Positions 12,089-23,027 of a stretch of DNA of 64,000 nt are shown here, piece by piece. A program made the position numbers and the translations under genes. A model generated the notes under the pieces. It was not told the origin of the DNA, searched no databases, and worked only from the letters and a program-made list of their open reading frames with translations. How positions within the stretch are numbered: position 1 is the first letter of the stretch; each line of letters starts with the position of its first letter. The stretch comes from Nectonema munidae (lineage: Eukaryota; Nematomorpha; Nectonematoida; Nectonematidae): assembly GCA_030549495.1 (NCBI GenBank), contig JAUIRK010001051.1, forward strand, positions 62,001 through 126,000, given 5' to 3'.

Positions 12089-12520
12089 TTTCCGACTTCA
12101 TTTTCGTTTTTTTTCGCTTACTACGGAACAACTAAGTCATAATAATATTATTGTACCGACATAACAAATATACTACAATATTTTATTTTACGTCATCACA
12201 TTATAAAGTTCTCTTGAAGGAAAACTTTTTATTTAATTTAATTATAAGCGATGTTTCTCTTAAAATCAGGTACCTTTGTTTGCCTTCATCTTCTGAAATG
12301 GAAACACGCGCATATGTACGTGTATATATTTATTTATTTGTAATAATTATATTCATGTTGCTAACGACTAAACAACATCTCGATCAAAATAAAGATCTAT
12401 TTTCACCAAGTTTGGAAAAGATTGCTATAAATATAATTATAATAATAATAACAATAATACAAAATGGCTTGTATTCTGTTCTTTTGTTTAAAAATTATTT
12501 GAGTATTATTCTCTATTTTT

Positions 12521-12526
12521 AATAAA
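12521..12526 (+). terminator. Candidate polyadenylation signal of the PDZ gene
   Basis: AATAAA lies 433 bp after the stop codon; a second AATAAA occurs near 12839. Confidence 0.45.
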
Positions 12527-12529
12527 ATT

Positions 12530-15491
12530 GATTATTACTATGAAAGTGGTGTGCCGATTTGTCTTTCCAACCAAATTAAAATAATGTGCATTATCAAGAT
12601 ATAAGGTTGGTATTGTAGTTTGCCTCCAGATCGCGCCATCTCATTTTTAGCGTAAGCTGTCAGTCAGAGACTGAGTGAGTATTTCCCATACTTGGAAGGA
12701 TCACAGCGATCTGGGAAATGAATGCATAAAAAGTCTTTCATGAGATTTCAAGTATTCAACTCTCGCCAAATACTCCCCAGTTTGCAGAGCTCGGGGTTCA
12801 TTTTTTAACTTATTTTTTGTATGTGAAAAACTATTTCAATAAACAAAACTGAAACCAGAATACCCGCCTCCCCTAGTTATCGATATTTTGATGAAAATAA
12901 GGAATAAGTTTTCACAGATAAATACATCATATCTTTTACTTGTTTAGATTTAGTTTCTAAAGTTTGTTGTCAAAATTCTTCATCTGGATATTCGCTATCT
13001 TTTGAACGATATCAAGAAAAAGATCAATATATAAATGAATATAAAGGGGGCGAACCTGGCAAAAGTCCAGCTACAGGTTTTCACTGATAAGAAATTAGGG
13101 TGCACATGAAAAAAATTCACTAAAAGGTTGCAGCGCCATTGGAACAATCAAGGCAAATAAACTTGGAAAAGTTGTCCTCTAATTTGAATAAAATGAAGAG
13201 AGCAATGAGATTGATGCATGTATTCAGCCAATGAGCAAAGGGGAGCTGGAATGGTTAGAATGAACTAAGTTTGCTAAACCGAAGCCATTTTTCCAGTGGG
13301 CAAAATAAATGATAGGATCGAGACGAGCTCAGGCACTCTTGCATCTTTCCTTATCAAAGCGCCTGTATCTATATTTCAAGTTATCAAAAATCAAAGTTTT
13401 TGTCAATATTGATAAACCAAAACAAAAATATCTTATCCTCAATTTCTATAAGTTATATGAACATAAAATAGAATTATGGCCTCGAGTAAGAATTTAGCAA
13501 ACTTCTGTCAAATTCAGAAAGTTTTCATGATATGGTTTTGTTGAACCCAAATAATTTAAATGAAATTTTATTATATGCATCTTATCGTGCAAACTCTAAC
13601 TTTCGTAGTTCATTTTCTTTTAGATTGTGGTGGAAAAATACTTTTTTTGTTATTATAAATTTTTATTTGCTCACGTTGAGAGAATAAAAAAATTGTTAAT
13701 ATTAAATTAAATTTAGTAAATACTTTCAACGAACGAGTTTAACGCTCGTAAAAATTTTTTATATTCATTAAAATAAGTTTAATAAAATGGAAAAAAATTG
13801 ACATCTCGATTTGCTATTTGCTAAAATGTCACACAAGAAAAGTATATTGCAAGAGGAGTAGCTACATTAAAATTGCATTAAATGAAAACTCATATTTCTT
13901 TAAAAATAAACAAAAGATCAAGCTTAAATATCTCAAAATCAGGCGTCTAAAATGTGTGAATATATATTTGGATAAATTTCATTTATAATCCTAAGTTATA
14001 GTGATTAGAAACAAAGTTTCTGCCTTTTTGTTTATATGCCTAAAAATAATTCATCATTTGATTATTTTAAAATGTTAAGAAAGGCTATCAGAGAGGATGT
14101 AGTAGATTTTACCGATATACTTCATATGGCGATACTCAAAAAAAGCGTCACTATCAGATGACCTTTACAACAATTTTTTAAATATAAATATTCGTAAAAT
14201 ACTGAAAAACATTTAAAATAAAAATTTTCAAATAATATTTCACATACATATTGAAAGCACAATTTCAAAAATTCTACACAAAAGTTCGAAAGACTTAACT
14301 TTGAAATTGCAGTTTTATTTCATGAAAACAACATGATAAGTTGAAATATTTATGTTTTAAGACGATGACAATTTTTTTTTAATTTTTACTTATTTCTTTA
14401 AAAAACGTTTTAAAGTACAATAAAGATTTAAAATATCAGCATGCATTTGTCCAATTTTTCATATCTTTGATCACTACTTTTATTTGTATATTCGATTTTT
14501 TAACAAAAAAGAAAAAAGTTTAAAAAGCCTCACTTTACTGTCCAGTCAAGACGACCCTATAAAAATTCAATAAATTTTATTTGGCGTTGTTTAATCCATT
14601 CAATGAGTATGATTGTAAAATTTTTTATAAAATGTAAGTAATGGAGTTTAATTCAACATTTGAGACAAACTAGTATAAAGTTCGTCAATTTGACGTTTTA
14701 GTATTTATAGGCAAAAGTCATTTCAGTATTTGTAGTGTTCAATTACCCTCTTTTTTCTATAAAAACCAAGTGTAGATGTTCTCAATAATATGGAAACCCT
14801 TTTCAACACCTGAACTCGTATACGCGATTTTTAGTTGAACTCGATTATATCGAATACAAAATGAATAGAGGATGCTCATCAACTCACAAGGCCTTCCTTT
14901 GATTTTACTATTGATTTTTTCTCTGATATTTCACATCTTTTATTTTCCTTGCTATCTCCAAAGGCTAAAGCAGTGTATCTCATCGCTGTCCATGTGACCC
15001 CCAAGGCGTCCACAGTATTTTTAGAGGCAGCGATTTTTCAGAAAAACAGAGATGCCTTGATTACTTTGACATAAATAAATTGAGATTCCTTTTTCCCATA
15101 GATAATAATCCCCTTTTATGTACTCCTACCAACTTTTTTGAAAAGATGTTATATTTAATTATTATTACTAAAGTTTTGATTTCAAAATATAAAAATAAAT
15201 TTGATTTAAATTCGTGCATAATTTAACTAATTATGCTTATATGTTAACCTACAAAACCTGGATTCCACATCGTTGCTCTTAATAAAAAGCCGCTGGCAGG
15301 ATGATTGATTGTGTTTACAAATTGGAATGTGTAGAGAATGTTAGGCAAAAGCCACCGATCTTTATTTATAGGGCATCGTCAACATTTCAATCATGCAAAA
15401 AAAAGACTTATCCAAGCCAGTCAATTCAAGGAAATCAGTTTCATCTCTCAAACGAGGCTACACACTTGGGTCTTGCTTTTTTACACAATCC
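12530..15491. other. Long stretch without a supportable gene
   Basis: AT-rich DNA. It contains a small inverted repeat near 12690-12720 (ATTTCCCA and TGGGAAAT) and short open frames with no recognisable content. A weak piggyBac-like echo near 13126-13179 was rejected. Confidence 0.4.
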
Positions 15492-16999
15492 TTCGCAATT
15501 ACACTAATTTTGTCCAAATCCTTCTAAATTTGGTCGCAAATCCCCTAAATTTTGTCGCAAGCCTCCTAAATTTGGTCGCAAGCCTCCTAAATTTTGTCGC
15601 AAATCCCCTAAATTTTGTCGCAAATCCCCTAAATTTGGTCGCAAATCCCCTAAATTTGGTCGCAAATCCCCTAAATTTTGTCGCAAGCCTCCTAAATTTG
15701 GTCGCAAATCCCCTAAATTCGGTCGCAAATCCCCTAAATTTTGTCGCAAGCCTCCTAAATTTTGTCACAAGCCTCCTAAATGTGGTCCCAAGCCTTTTAA
15801 ATTTTGTCGCAAACCTCCTAAATTTTGTCGCAAGCCTTTTAAATTTTGTCGCAAGCCTCCTAAATTTTGTCGCAAGCCTCCTAAATTTTGTCGCAAGCCT
15901 CTTAAATTTTGTCGCAAGCCTCCTAAATTTTGTCGCAAGCCTCCTAAATTTTGTCGCAAGCCTCCTAAATTTTGTCGCAAGCCTCCTAAATTTTGTCGCA
16001 AGCCTTTTAAATTTTGTCGCAAGCCTCCTAAATTTTGTCGCAAGCCTCTTAAATTTTGTCACAAGCCTCTTAAATTTTGTCACAAGCCTCATAAAATTTT
16101 GTCACAAGCCTCCTAAATTTGGTCGCAAGCCTCCTAAATTTTGTCCCAGGCCTCCTAAATTTTGTCCCAGGCCTCCTAAATTTTGTCCCAAGCCTCCTAA
16201 ATTTTGGCCCAAGCCTTTTAAATTTTGTCCCAAGCCTCCTAAATTTGGTCGCAAGCCTCCTAAATTTTGTCGCAAGCCTCCTAAATTTTGTCCCAAGCCT
16301 TTTAAATTTTGTCCCAAGCCTCCTAAATTTGGTCGCAAGCCTCCTAAATTTTGTCGCAAGCCTCTTAAATTTTGTCACAAGCCTCATAAAATTTTGTCGC
16401 AAGCCTCCTAAATGTGGTCCCAAGCCTTTTAAATTTTGTCGCAAACCTCCTAAATTTTGTCGCAAGCCTTTTAAATTTTGTCGCAAGCCTCCTAAATTTT
16501 GTCACAAGCCTCCTAAATTTGGTCGCAAGCCTCCTAAATTTGGTCGCAAGCCTCATAAAATTTGGTCGCAAGCCTCCTAAATTTGGTCGCAAGCCTCCTA
16601 AATTTGGTCGCAAACCTCCTAAATTTTGTCGCAAACCTCCTAAATTTTGTCACAAGCCTCCTAAATTTGGTCGCAAGCCTCCTAAATTTGGTCGCAAGCC
16701 TCCTAAATTTTGTCGCAAGCCTCCTAAATTTGGTCGCAAGCCTCATAAAATTTGGTCGCAAGCCTCCTAAATTTGGTCGCAAGCCTCCTAAATTTTGTCG
16801 CAAGCCTCCTAAATTTTGTCTCAAGCCTCTTAAATTTTTTCACAAGCCTCATAAAATTTTGTCGCAAGCCTCCTAAATTTGGTCGCAAGCCTCCTAAATT
16901 TGGTCGCAAATCCCCTAAATTTGGTCGCAAGCCTCCTAAATTTTGTCGCAAGCCTCCTAAATTTGGTCGCAATCCCCGTAATTTTGTCCAAATCCTATA
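15492..16999. repeat. 21-bp minisatellite array, about 72 units
   Basis: The unit is CCTCCTAAATTTTGTCGCAA plus G, with recurrent variants (GGTC for TGTC, AAATCCCC, TTTT for CTCC, CCC for CGC). Several units carry CCTCATAAAA and are 22 bp, shifting the frame. Because the unit is seven codons without a stop, long open frames appear in most frames on both strands; these are a by-product, not evidence of a protein. The array edges share TTTTGTCCAAATCCT. A block around AAATGTGGTCCC recurs 632 bp apart (15778 and 16410), a sign of higher-order duplication. Confidence 0.95.
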
Positions 17000-17434
17000 T
17001 ATTGGCATGCAATTTTTTGTAATTTAACAAATTTGTCGCAAATTTTACAAATGTGGATATTTTAAATATTCATTCCACGGTAATATAGAAAGTCCACTCA
17101 GAAGATAAACGAGTCTAATAAATATTATAAAAAAAAACATCTAATTAATACTATAAAAAGACATATAATTGAGAAAAATATTGAAATCACATCCCCTCCC
17201 CCTTCCTCTCTAATCGAAACCCTGACTATCACACTCACACACCCACTCTCGCACTCTTCGTTCAAACTTCAGGACTATCTTGTTTGTAATTCTGATTGCA
17301 TCAACCTTCTAGCTCAGTAATATATTTGAAGAAATATTTTTTCAGTATAAAGAGTTTAGAAAACTCTTCTCTAATATGTAATGATATATTCTCATAACCT
17401 GTACGGTTGAACGCGGGTAGACAACTTGCGTGTT

Positions 17435-17590
17435 ATCTCCAACCCGTATATTAAGATGATTCTTCTCCAACCTGTATTCTACGATGATTCATCTCCAAAC
17501 TATATACTACAATGATTCATCTCCAACCTGTATACTACAATGATTCATCTCCAACCTGTATACCGCGATAATTCATCTCCAACCTATCAG
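17435..17590. repeat. 28-bp tandem repeat, about 5.5 copies
   Basis: The unit begins TCTCCAACCTGTATACTACA and continues ATGATTCA. The outer copies are more diverged. Confidence 0.88.
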
Positions 17591-18060
17591 TTCATATTTT
17601 GCGAGATGTAAGATTTGATATACCTCATTTGGGGAGAGGATGTTAGATAAGTTATTAATTTTTTCACGATATTAAATAATATATTTTATCAAATAATCAA
17701 AATAAAATTCTGTAATCAAAGAATCGAAAAATATTCTTTAAAAAATCAAAAAATATCAAACTTTCTGTTCATATTTTGCTACCTCATACGATGTTACAAA
17801 AGTTATTACCTATACTTTGCAATTTGCACGATTTTAAATATTATATTTGTCAAATAATCAAAATAAAATTCTGTAATCAAAGAATCGAAAAATATTGTTT
17901 AAAAAATCAAAAAATATCAAACTTTCTGTTCATATTTTGCTACCTCATACGATGTTACAAAAGTTATTACCTATACTTTGCAATTTGCACGATTTTAAAT
18001 ATTATATTTGTCGAATAATCAAAGAATCGAAAAATGTTCAAATCAAAAAATATTTATTCT
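17584..18060. repeat. About 163-bp tandem repeat, three copies
   Basis: TTCATATTTTGC, GTTACAAAAGTTATTACC and AAAATTCTGTAATCAAAG recur at about 163-bp spacing. Copies two and three are near identical, the first is diverged and the third is cut short. Confidence 0.85.
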
Positions 18061-18123
18061 TTTTAAATATATCGTTGGCTCCCCTTACTTTTTGATAGAT
18101 TACAAAAAATTGTAGGGGATTTA

Positions 18124-18243
18124 TTGCGACAAATTTGGTGGATTACGACAAAATTCGGAATATTACGATAAAATTGGGGAGATTACGACAATATTTGGGA
18201 TATTACGATAAAATTCGGGAGATTACGACAAAATTCGTTCCCG
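18124..18243 (-). repeat. Diverged inverted copies of the 21-bp minisatellite
   Basis: Six units of about 20 bp such as ATTACGACAAAATTCGGGAG resemble the reverse complement of the main unit (TTGCGACAAAATTTAGGAG). Confidence 0.6.
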
Positions 18244-18829
18244 CTACCCAAAACTTATGTAGGACCCTCACATACCGTCGACAGAGGGGGCATATGCCCA
18301 AAACGACACTTCTTTGGTCGGGAAATATAAAAATTATATACATAGAATACACCTAAATTGTTACAAATGAGAAAAAAGTTTTGAAATGTGTTACTAATTC
18401 TAATTCTATCCTTTAAAAATGGTGTTTGAATTTTTTCAAAGATAATATTGTTTAAGAGTGGAGCTTGAGGGAGGGGCGCTGCTAAAACTTTTGCTCTGGG
18501 GGCCACTTAGGCATATGAGTGCGCTGAACGTTTTTAGGCATATACATCTAGCTACACTTCTGGGAAAATGACAAAAATTCAATAATGTATACCCTTTTTA
18601 ATTAAAAACATCTGTAAAGGAACAGTTTTTTGTTATAGAACTTTACCACTATTTACATATCCACACTCTATATCTGAGTTGCGGCATTCATATAATCAGT
18701 ATTACAATCCCCGTAGATGTCTCTCAAAGTCTATAGTTATATTTTATTCCAGCATCTTTCTTCAGTCCTTTGTATCCTCACACTAAAAATATATGTTAAA
18801 AGGTCTTTATAATTTAACAAAAGCAAGGG

Positions 18830-19858
18830 CCGAAAAACTTCATCGAAAGGGCCGCAAAGCATAGAAACAAAGTGATGATGATGTTTCACTTTTCACTTGA
18901 AATCGCAATATTATCAGCCTTCTGAGATCCTTTATTTTCAGATGTATGATGCTTCTCTTTGAACGAAATCAGCTTTGCTTCAACGAAAAGGTGCGCAAAA
19001 TATGGAAAGAAAGTGATGACGTTAAATTCAAATGTTTACTTTGTAACGAGACGCATTTTACTGCCCAGGTGCAGACTTATTTAGTCAGCCTTCTGTTAAA
19101 AGTTTTCGTATTTTCAGATGTATGATGCTTCTCTTTGAACGAAATCAGGTATTTCTTCATCGAAAAGCGCGCAAAATATGGAAACACAGTGATGACGTTA
19201 AATTCAAATGTTTACTTTGTAACGAGATGCATTTTACTGCCCAGGTGCAGACTTATTTAGTCAGCCTTCTGTTAAAAGTTTTCGTATTTTCAGATGTATG
19301 ATGCTTCTCTTTGAACGAAATCAGGTTTGCTTCAACGAAAAGGTGCGCAAAATATGGAAAGAAAGTGATGAAGTTAAATTCAAATGTTTACTTTGTAACG
19401 AGACATTTTAAATAAAAGTCTATGTTACAACGCAAAATGTTATTTAGTCGATCTTCTGTCAAAATCATCCTTTCCTTTGTTTCTCCTCTCTAAGATTATT
19501 CAGATGCTCAGCTCAAAGGTCTTTTTATGCTTTACACCCTATCTCCTTCCTATTTTATCAAAACAGTTTAACTAAATGTATACCAATACGACTTTTTCTA
19601 TGTTAAATTATATGTCCCTTTGAAGTAATTAATATAAGTTAAGGTAATTCTTGTATCTATTCTCCACGAAAATTTGGACTGTGTAGTGTTGTTAAATCCA
19701 AGTGATCATACTTTGAAAATGACTTATGGGTTTTCATTTTCTTTTTAGATTTTGGTCTGCTTCCTTCTTTTGACGTTGCTCTCAAGTATCTTATTTGCTA
19801 TTTTTATTTTTGATTTTAAAATGCTCATTCAAAATGAATCTGTGACACGAATTCATGC
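18830..19858 (+). repeat. Dispersed repeat with three internal 176-bp tandem units
   Basis: GATGTATGATGCTTCTCTTT recurs at 18941, 19117 and 19293, exactly 176 bp apart. The block and its right flank match 60845-61690 with a few per cent differences, ending together near 19858 and 61688. Each unit can read KIWKESDDVKFKCLLCNET, which faintly resembles the first half of a BED zinc finger, preceded by an acceptor-like TTTTCGTATTTTCAG. No complete protein is visible. Confidence 0.75.
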
Positions 19859-19980
19859 ACATTTTCATACCATGCAGAATGATGTTTATGCCTAACACAA
19901 TGTTTGGGCATGAAGAATTATGGGTTTGTTTCGGTCTGCCTCTATCTTACATACGAATGATTTTTCTTCTTGTTGAGCTA

Positions 19981-20075
19981 GAAAGCACTGATCGATCGCA
20001 ATGACAAATTAGGCATTCGACTTGATAAAATCCCTGCCGTTATCCCCAGTGATGGTGGAATTGGGAACTGACAGT
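19981..20075 (+). other. GC-richer island with a short open frame
   Basis: After GAGCTAG, about 30 open codons read ALIDRNDKLGIRLDKIPAVI and PSDGGIGN before a stop. Base composition differs from its surroundings. No family recognised; it may be an insertion or an exon scrap. Confidence 0.2.
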
Positions 20076-20271
20076 GCAAGTGTCATGCCGGATAATGATG
20101 TCGCGTGTCCATTCCACAAAATTCTTTTACGATAACTTTGAAAATCATAAATAAAGTTACGCCACTGCGCGAAAAGTTTCGAGGATGGGCGTTCCTGACA
20201 TATTGATTGCTAGTTTTTAAGGGCATAGGAGTTTTGATATTATGAAAGTAATATGTGATTTGCTTTTTCAG

Positions 20272-20298
20272 GTTTCCACAAATACGATTCTACGAAAG
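20272..20298 (+). CDS. 27-nt microexon (candidate)
   Basis: Strong acceptor TGCTTTTTCAG and donor GTAAAT. Phase 1 on both sides, reading G-FHKYDSTK. Its phase matches the three 36-nt microexons and the terminal exon downstream. Upstream partners of this gene are not identified. The PDZ-gene donor at 9170 has a compatible phase, so an alternative 3' end of that gene is one possibility. Confidence 0.5.
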
Positions 20299-22232
20299 GT
20301 AAATAATGCATACTCTCTTTATCTACATCACTTGTCTAATTTTATTAAGAAGAAGGTAAAATTATCATAACATAAAATATGATGTTCAATGCACGCACAT
20401 TCACATATGAAATGATACTATCAGTAGCGTAGCGAGACACGACAATTTTCAAGGAGGCAAGGGAGGAATCGAATTTTTTATACAAATCTTAGCACATAAT
20501 TCTAATTAATTTGGTGGCCTCAAAGCTCTCTGTATATAATATATGTAAAGCTAAAGGAAGACATGTTAAGAGTGGGGGCTTGAGTAACGTTGGTTAGATA
20601 CTGCGCTTCGATAACTCAAGGTCTTGGGTTCGATTCCGCATGTCTAATTATTTCTCTATATTGTTTTCACATGTTTAAATTTATTTTTTAAATGTTTATA
20701 AAAATACGTTTATAAAGCCTTAATCCAATCACTAAGCCGGAATAATCGCCAGTTGAGGTGGTTCTGGAATACCAGTTTCGCCAGATTGATCACATGTATC
20801 ATGTTAAAATACACCAAACTTACAAACTAAATAACATATCTTGAATTTCATATTTCTTTATTAAACTTGCAAACTTTTTTTTTGTATACTCGTATTTGAT
20901 TAATACGATTTATTGTAAACTTTTCACTAACTTTTTCTTTAAAAAAACAACTCCAAAGTTTTTGGAAACGAAATCAGTGGCGAAGGATTACTGATACTAC
21001 CTGATTACTGATACACGGATTAATCATAGTTAACCTGTAATATCATTGATTTTTTGTCTTTGAATATTTTCCCAAGACTATTGAATTCATTTTTACTTTT
21101 TCTTTCGACCTCAATTTTTATTAATTAAAATTTTGGAAATTGTTTTGTGAAAATATTTTTATAAAAATGAAATAGTTTTCAAAAGAATTTGCATCAAAGT
21201 AATATTCGGTTTAAATTTATTTGATGAAAGCAGCATTCCACGCAAAGTGAATTTGCTTCATATTTTTTTCAATTCACTAAATTATTTAAATTTTTACAGC
21301 CATTTTATTGAACTTTTTTCTTAAAATTTAAAAATTAGGGGTAAATTATAGTTTTAAAATTTTTTTGGAAATTAAAAATGATGAGTCAAAGAAATGATAT
21401 TTTTATTAAAAATCATTTTTTTTGGAAAATCATATTTTTTTTATTGAACATAAAGACAGATGCGTATGGCTGTTTTTAACCAAACTAATAGCAATTCCAA
21501 TAAACCATAATGTAGAACGTAATTTTAAAACAAAGCATATACTGTATTCAACAACAAATCTCATTTTCTCAGAAATTAGAAGAAAATAAAATAAAAACCT
21601 GAACCAAAACTTTGTTTTTCAAGAACCTATACCAAGATTATCAAATAAATCAGAACATATGTTATGATATATAAAGATGTATGCTATGAAATAATAATTA
21701 TCTTCACACGTAAGAAGTTTGAATCATTGACAGCTTGCGATATTTGATATTGGAGAAGTTGAGATTCTTCCATATAGTCTTTTCAGGTGCGAAAGCACAT
21801 CATAAATCTTTGTTTTGAAGCAACTTTAATTGTTATCATTGATTTAAGGTAAATGAAAAAGATTTCTAGAAAAATTGGAATCAGTGGTGTTATTTGATTG
21901 AAAATGGGATTTTAAGAAGTTGATAATAAAAGCCATTAAAAATGAAATGTTGTTGATTTAGAATAACCGGTTATTATTTTCGGTTTTAATCAAGATTTCC
22001 TGAAAACACGTTAAAAACCTCGTTTTTTATAACCGCTTTTCAAAACGAACTTGTATCTTTGACATATAGACCAAGACCAGCACCAACTTTTTTGGGTGTT
22101 ATGTGCACTTTAAAAGCCAAAAGTTGCAAAATAATTTGTTCTTTGATTTATCTTTAGCTCCGAGAATGAGATTAATTAACAATGTATTGTCATTTCAATT
22201 TGTATTTGTTTTTTGCCATTATTTCCTTTTAG

Positions 22233-22268
22233 GCAGTGACAAGAAGGGTTCTGCTCCTTCTGCTTCAG
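22233..22268 (+). CDS. 36-nt microexon, copy 1
   Basis: Acceptor ATTTCCTTTTAG, donor GTAGTG, phase 1 on both sides, 12 codons. Reads G-SDKKGSAPSAS. Because it is symmetric, tandem copies can be added without breaking the frame. Confidence 0.6.
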
Positions 22269-22742
22269 GTAGTGCAAATTTTCTTTGTTATTTATATTAA
22301 GTAAATAGTTGTGAGACTAAACTTCCTTACCCTTAACATGTGGTGCGCTGTGATTTCATTGCGGGTCATTTGGTCAAAACTCTGCACTTGCGTTTCTCAA
22401 CATAGTGCTCGTGGGCAAAGAATATTTTGGGGTCGTTAATCATTTTTACAAATCGAATAACATAGTCTAGAATCTAGATAATACATTTGGTAGGGTGGGA
22501 ACTTGGCACTTTGCTTCCGCTTCTGTTTAGCGGTTATTATGTTGCTAGTTTATTTCTCGACTACCACCATCTATTAAGCCTGCTTGGCCAACTGTGCTGT
22601 TGATGATGAAGACAAATTTATTGAGACTCTCAGTTAGCATAACCACACATTATCCAATATCTTTGAACAATAATCTCCCAAAGCCTACTATATTTATCAT
22701 CATTCACTTCTTAATAATATTAAAATTTAAGTTCAAATTTTT

Positions 22743-23019
22743 TTAATTTCTTTTTTGCTCAATTCCTACTTTGAAGAAAGAACGGTCGAATTCATTTGAT
22801 GGTTTTAATTGTGACTTTGTCAAACTGAATATGGCCTTCATGAAGGATATGTCTTCTGAACATTTTTCTTCAACGTGTATATCTCTTTTGTTTTCAACTT
22901 TATCAAAGGACTTGGTTTTAATGTTTTCATTCACGTTTAAATACGCAACTTTCAATGTAAAAATGCCATCTTGTTACTCGGAGATAAAGGAATTGATGGA
23001 AAAGATACGTCTAAAATGA
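22743..23019. other. Overlapping open frames on both strands in unit A
   Basis: The + frame (reading KKERSNSFDGFNCDFVKLNM at its start) and the - frame (NIKTKSFDKVENKRDIHVEE within) are both open here and in unit B. In unit C the sequence around 30957 differs and changes the frame. Openness over only about 70 codons in near-identical copies is weak evidence. The - strand frame has the more protein-like K/E-rich composition, but no start or splice context is convincing. Confidence 0.2.
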
Positions 23020-23027
23020 TATAGATG

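Larger units (their letters stand above)
20592..23027 (+). repeat. Segmental tandem duplication, unit A
   Basis: 2436 bp from GGTTAGATACTGCG to GTCTAAAATGATATAGAT. Units B and C repeat it at about 98-99 per cent by eye. It starts in a SINE-like tRNA head (GGTTCGATTCC B box at about 20630). It contains microexon copy 1 and an intact TTAA at the site where unit C has the piggyBac. Confidence 0.95.

Noticed and set aside
13126-13179. GCSAIGTIKANKLGK, recalling the GT-R-NR box of piggyBac-derived proteins
   Set aside because: Only about 15 codons; the expected following blocks are absent or need arbitrary frame changes.
15338-16411. 357-codon open frame and other long frames on both strands
   Set aside because: All are the stop-free 21-bp unit read in different phases. 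Several frames on both strands are open at once, so openness is not evidence for coding.
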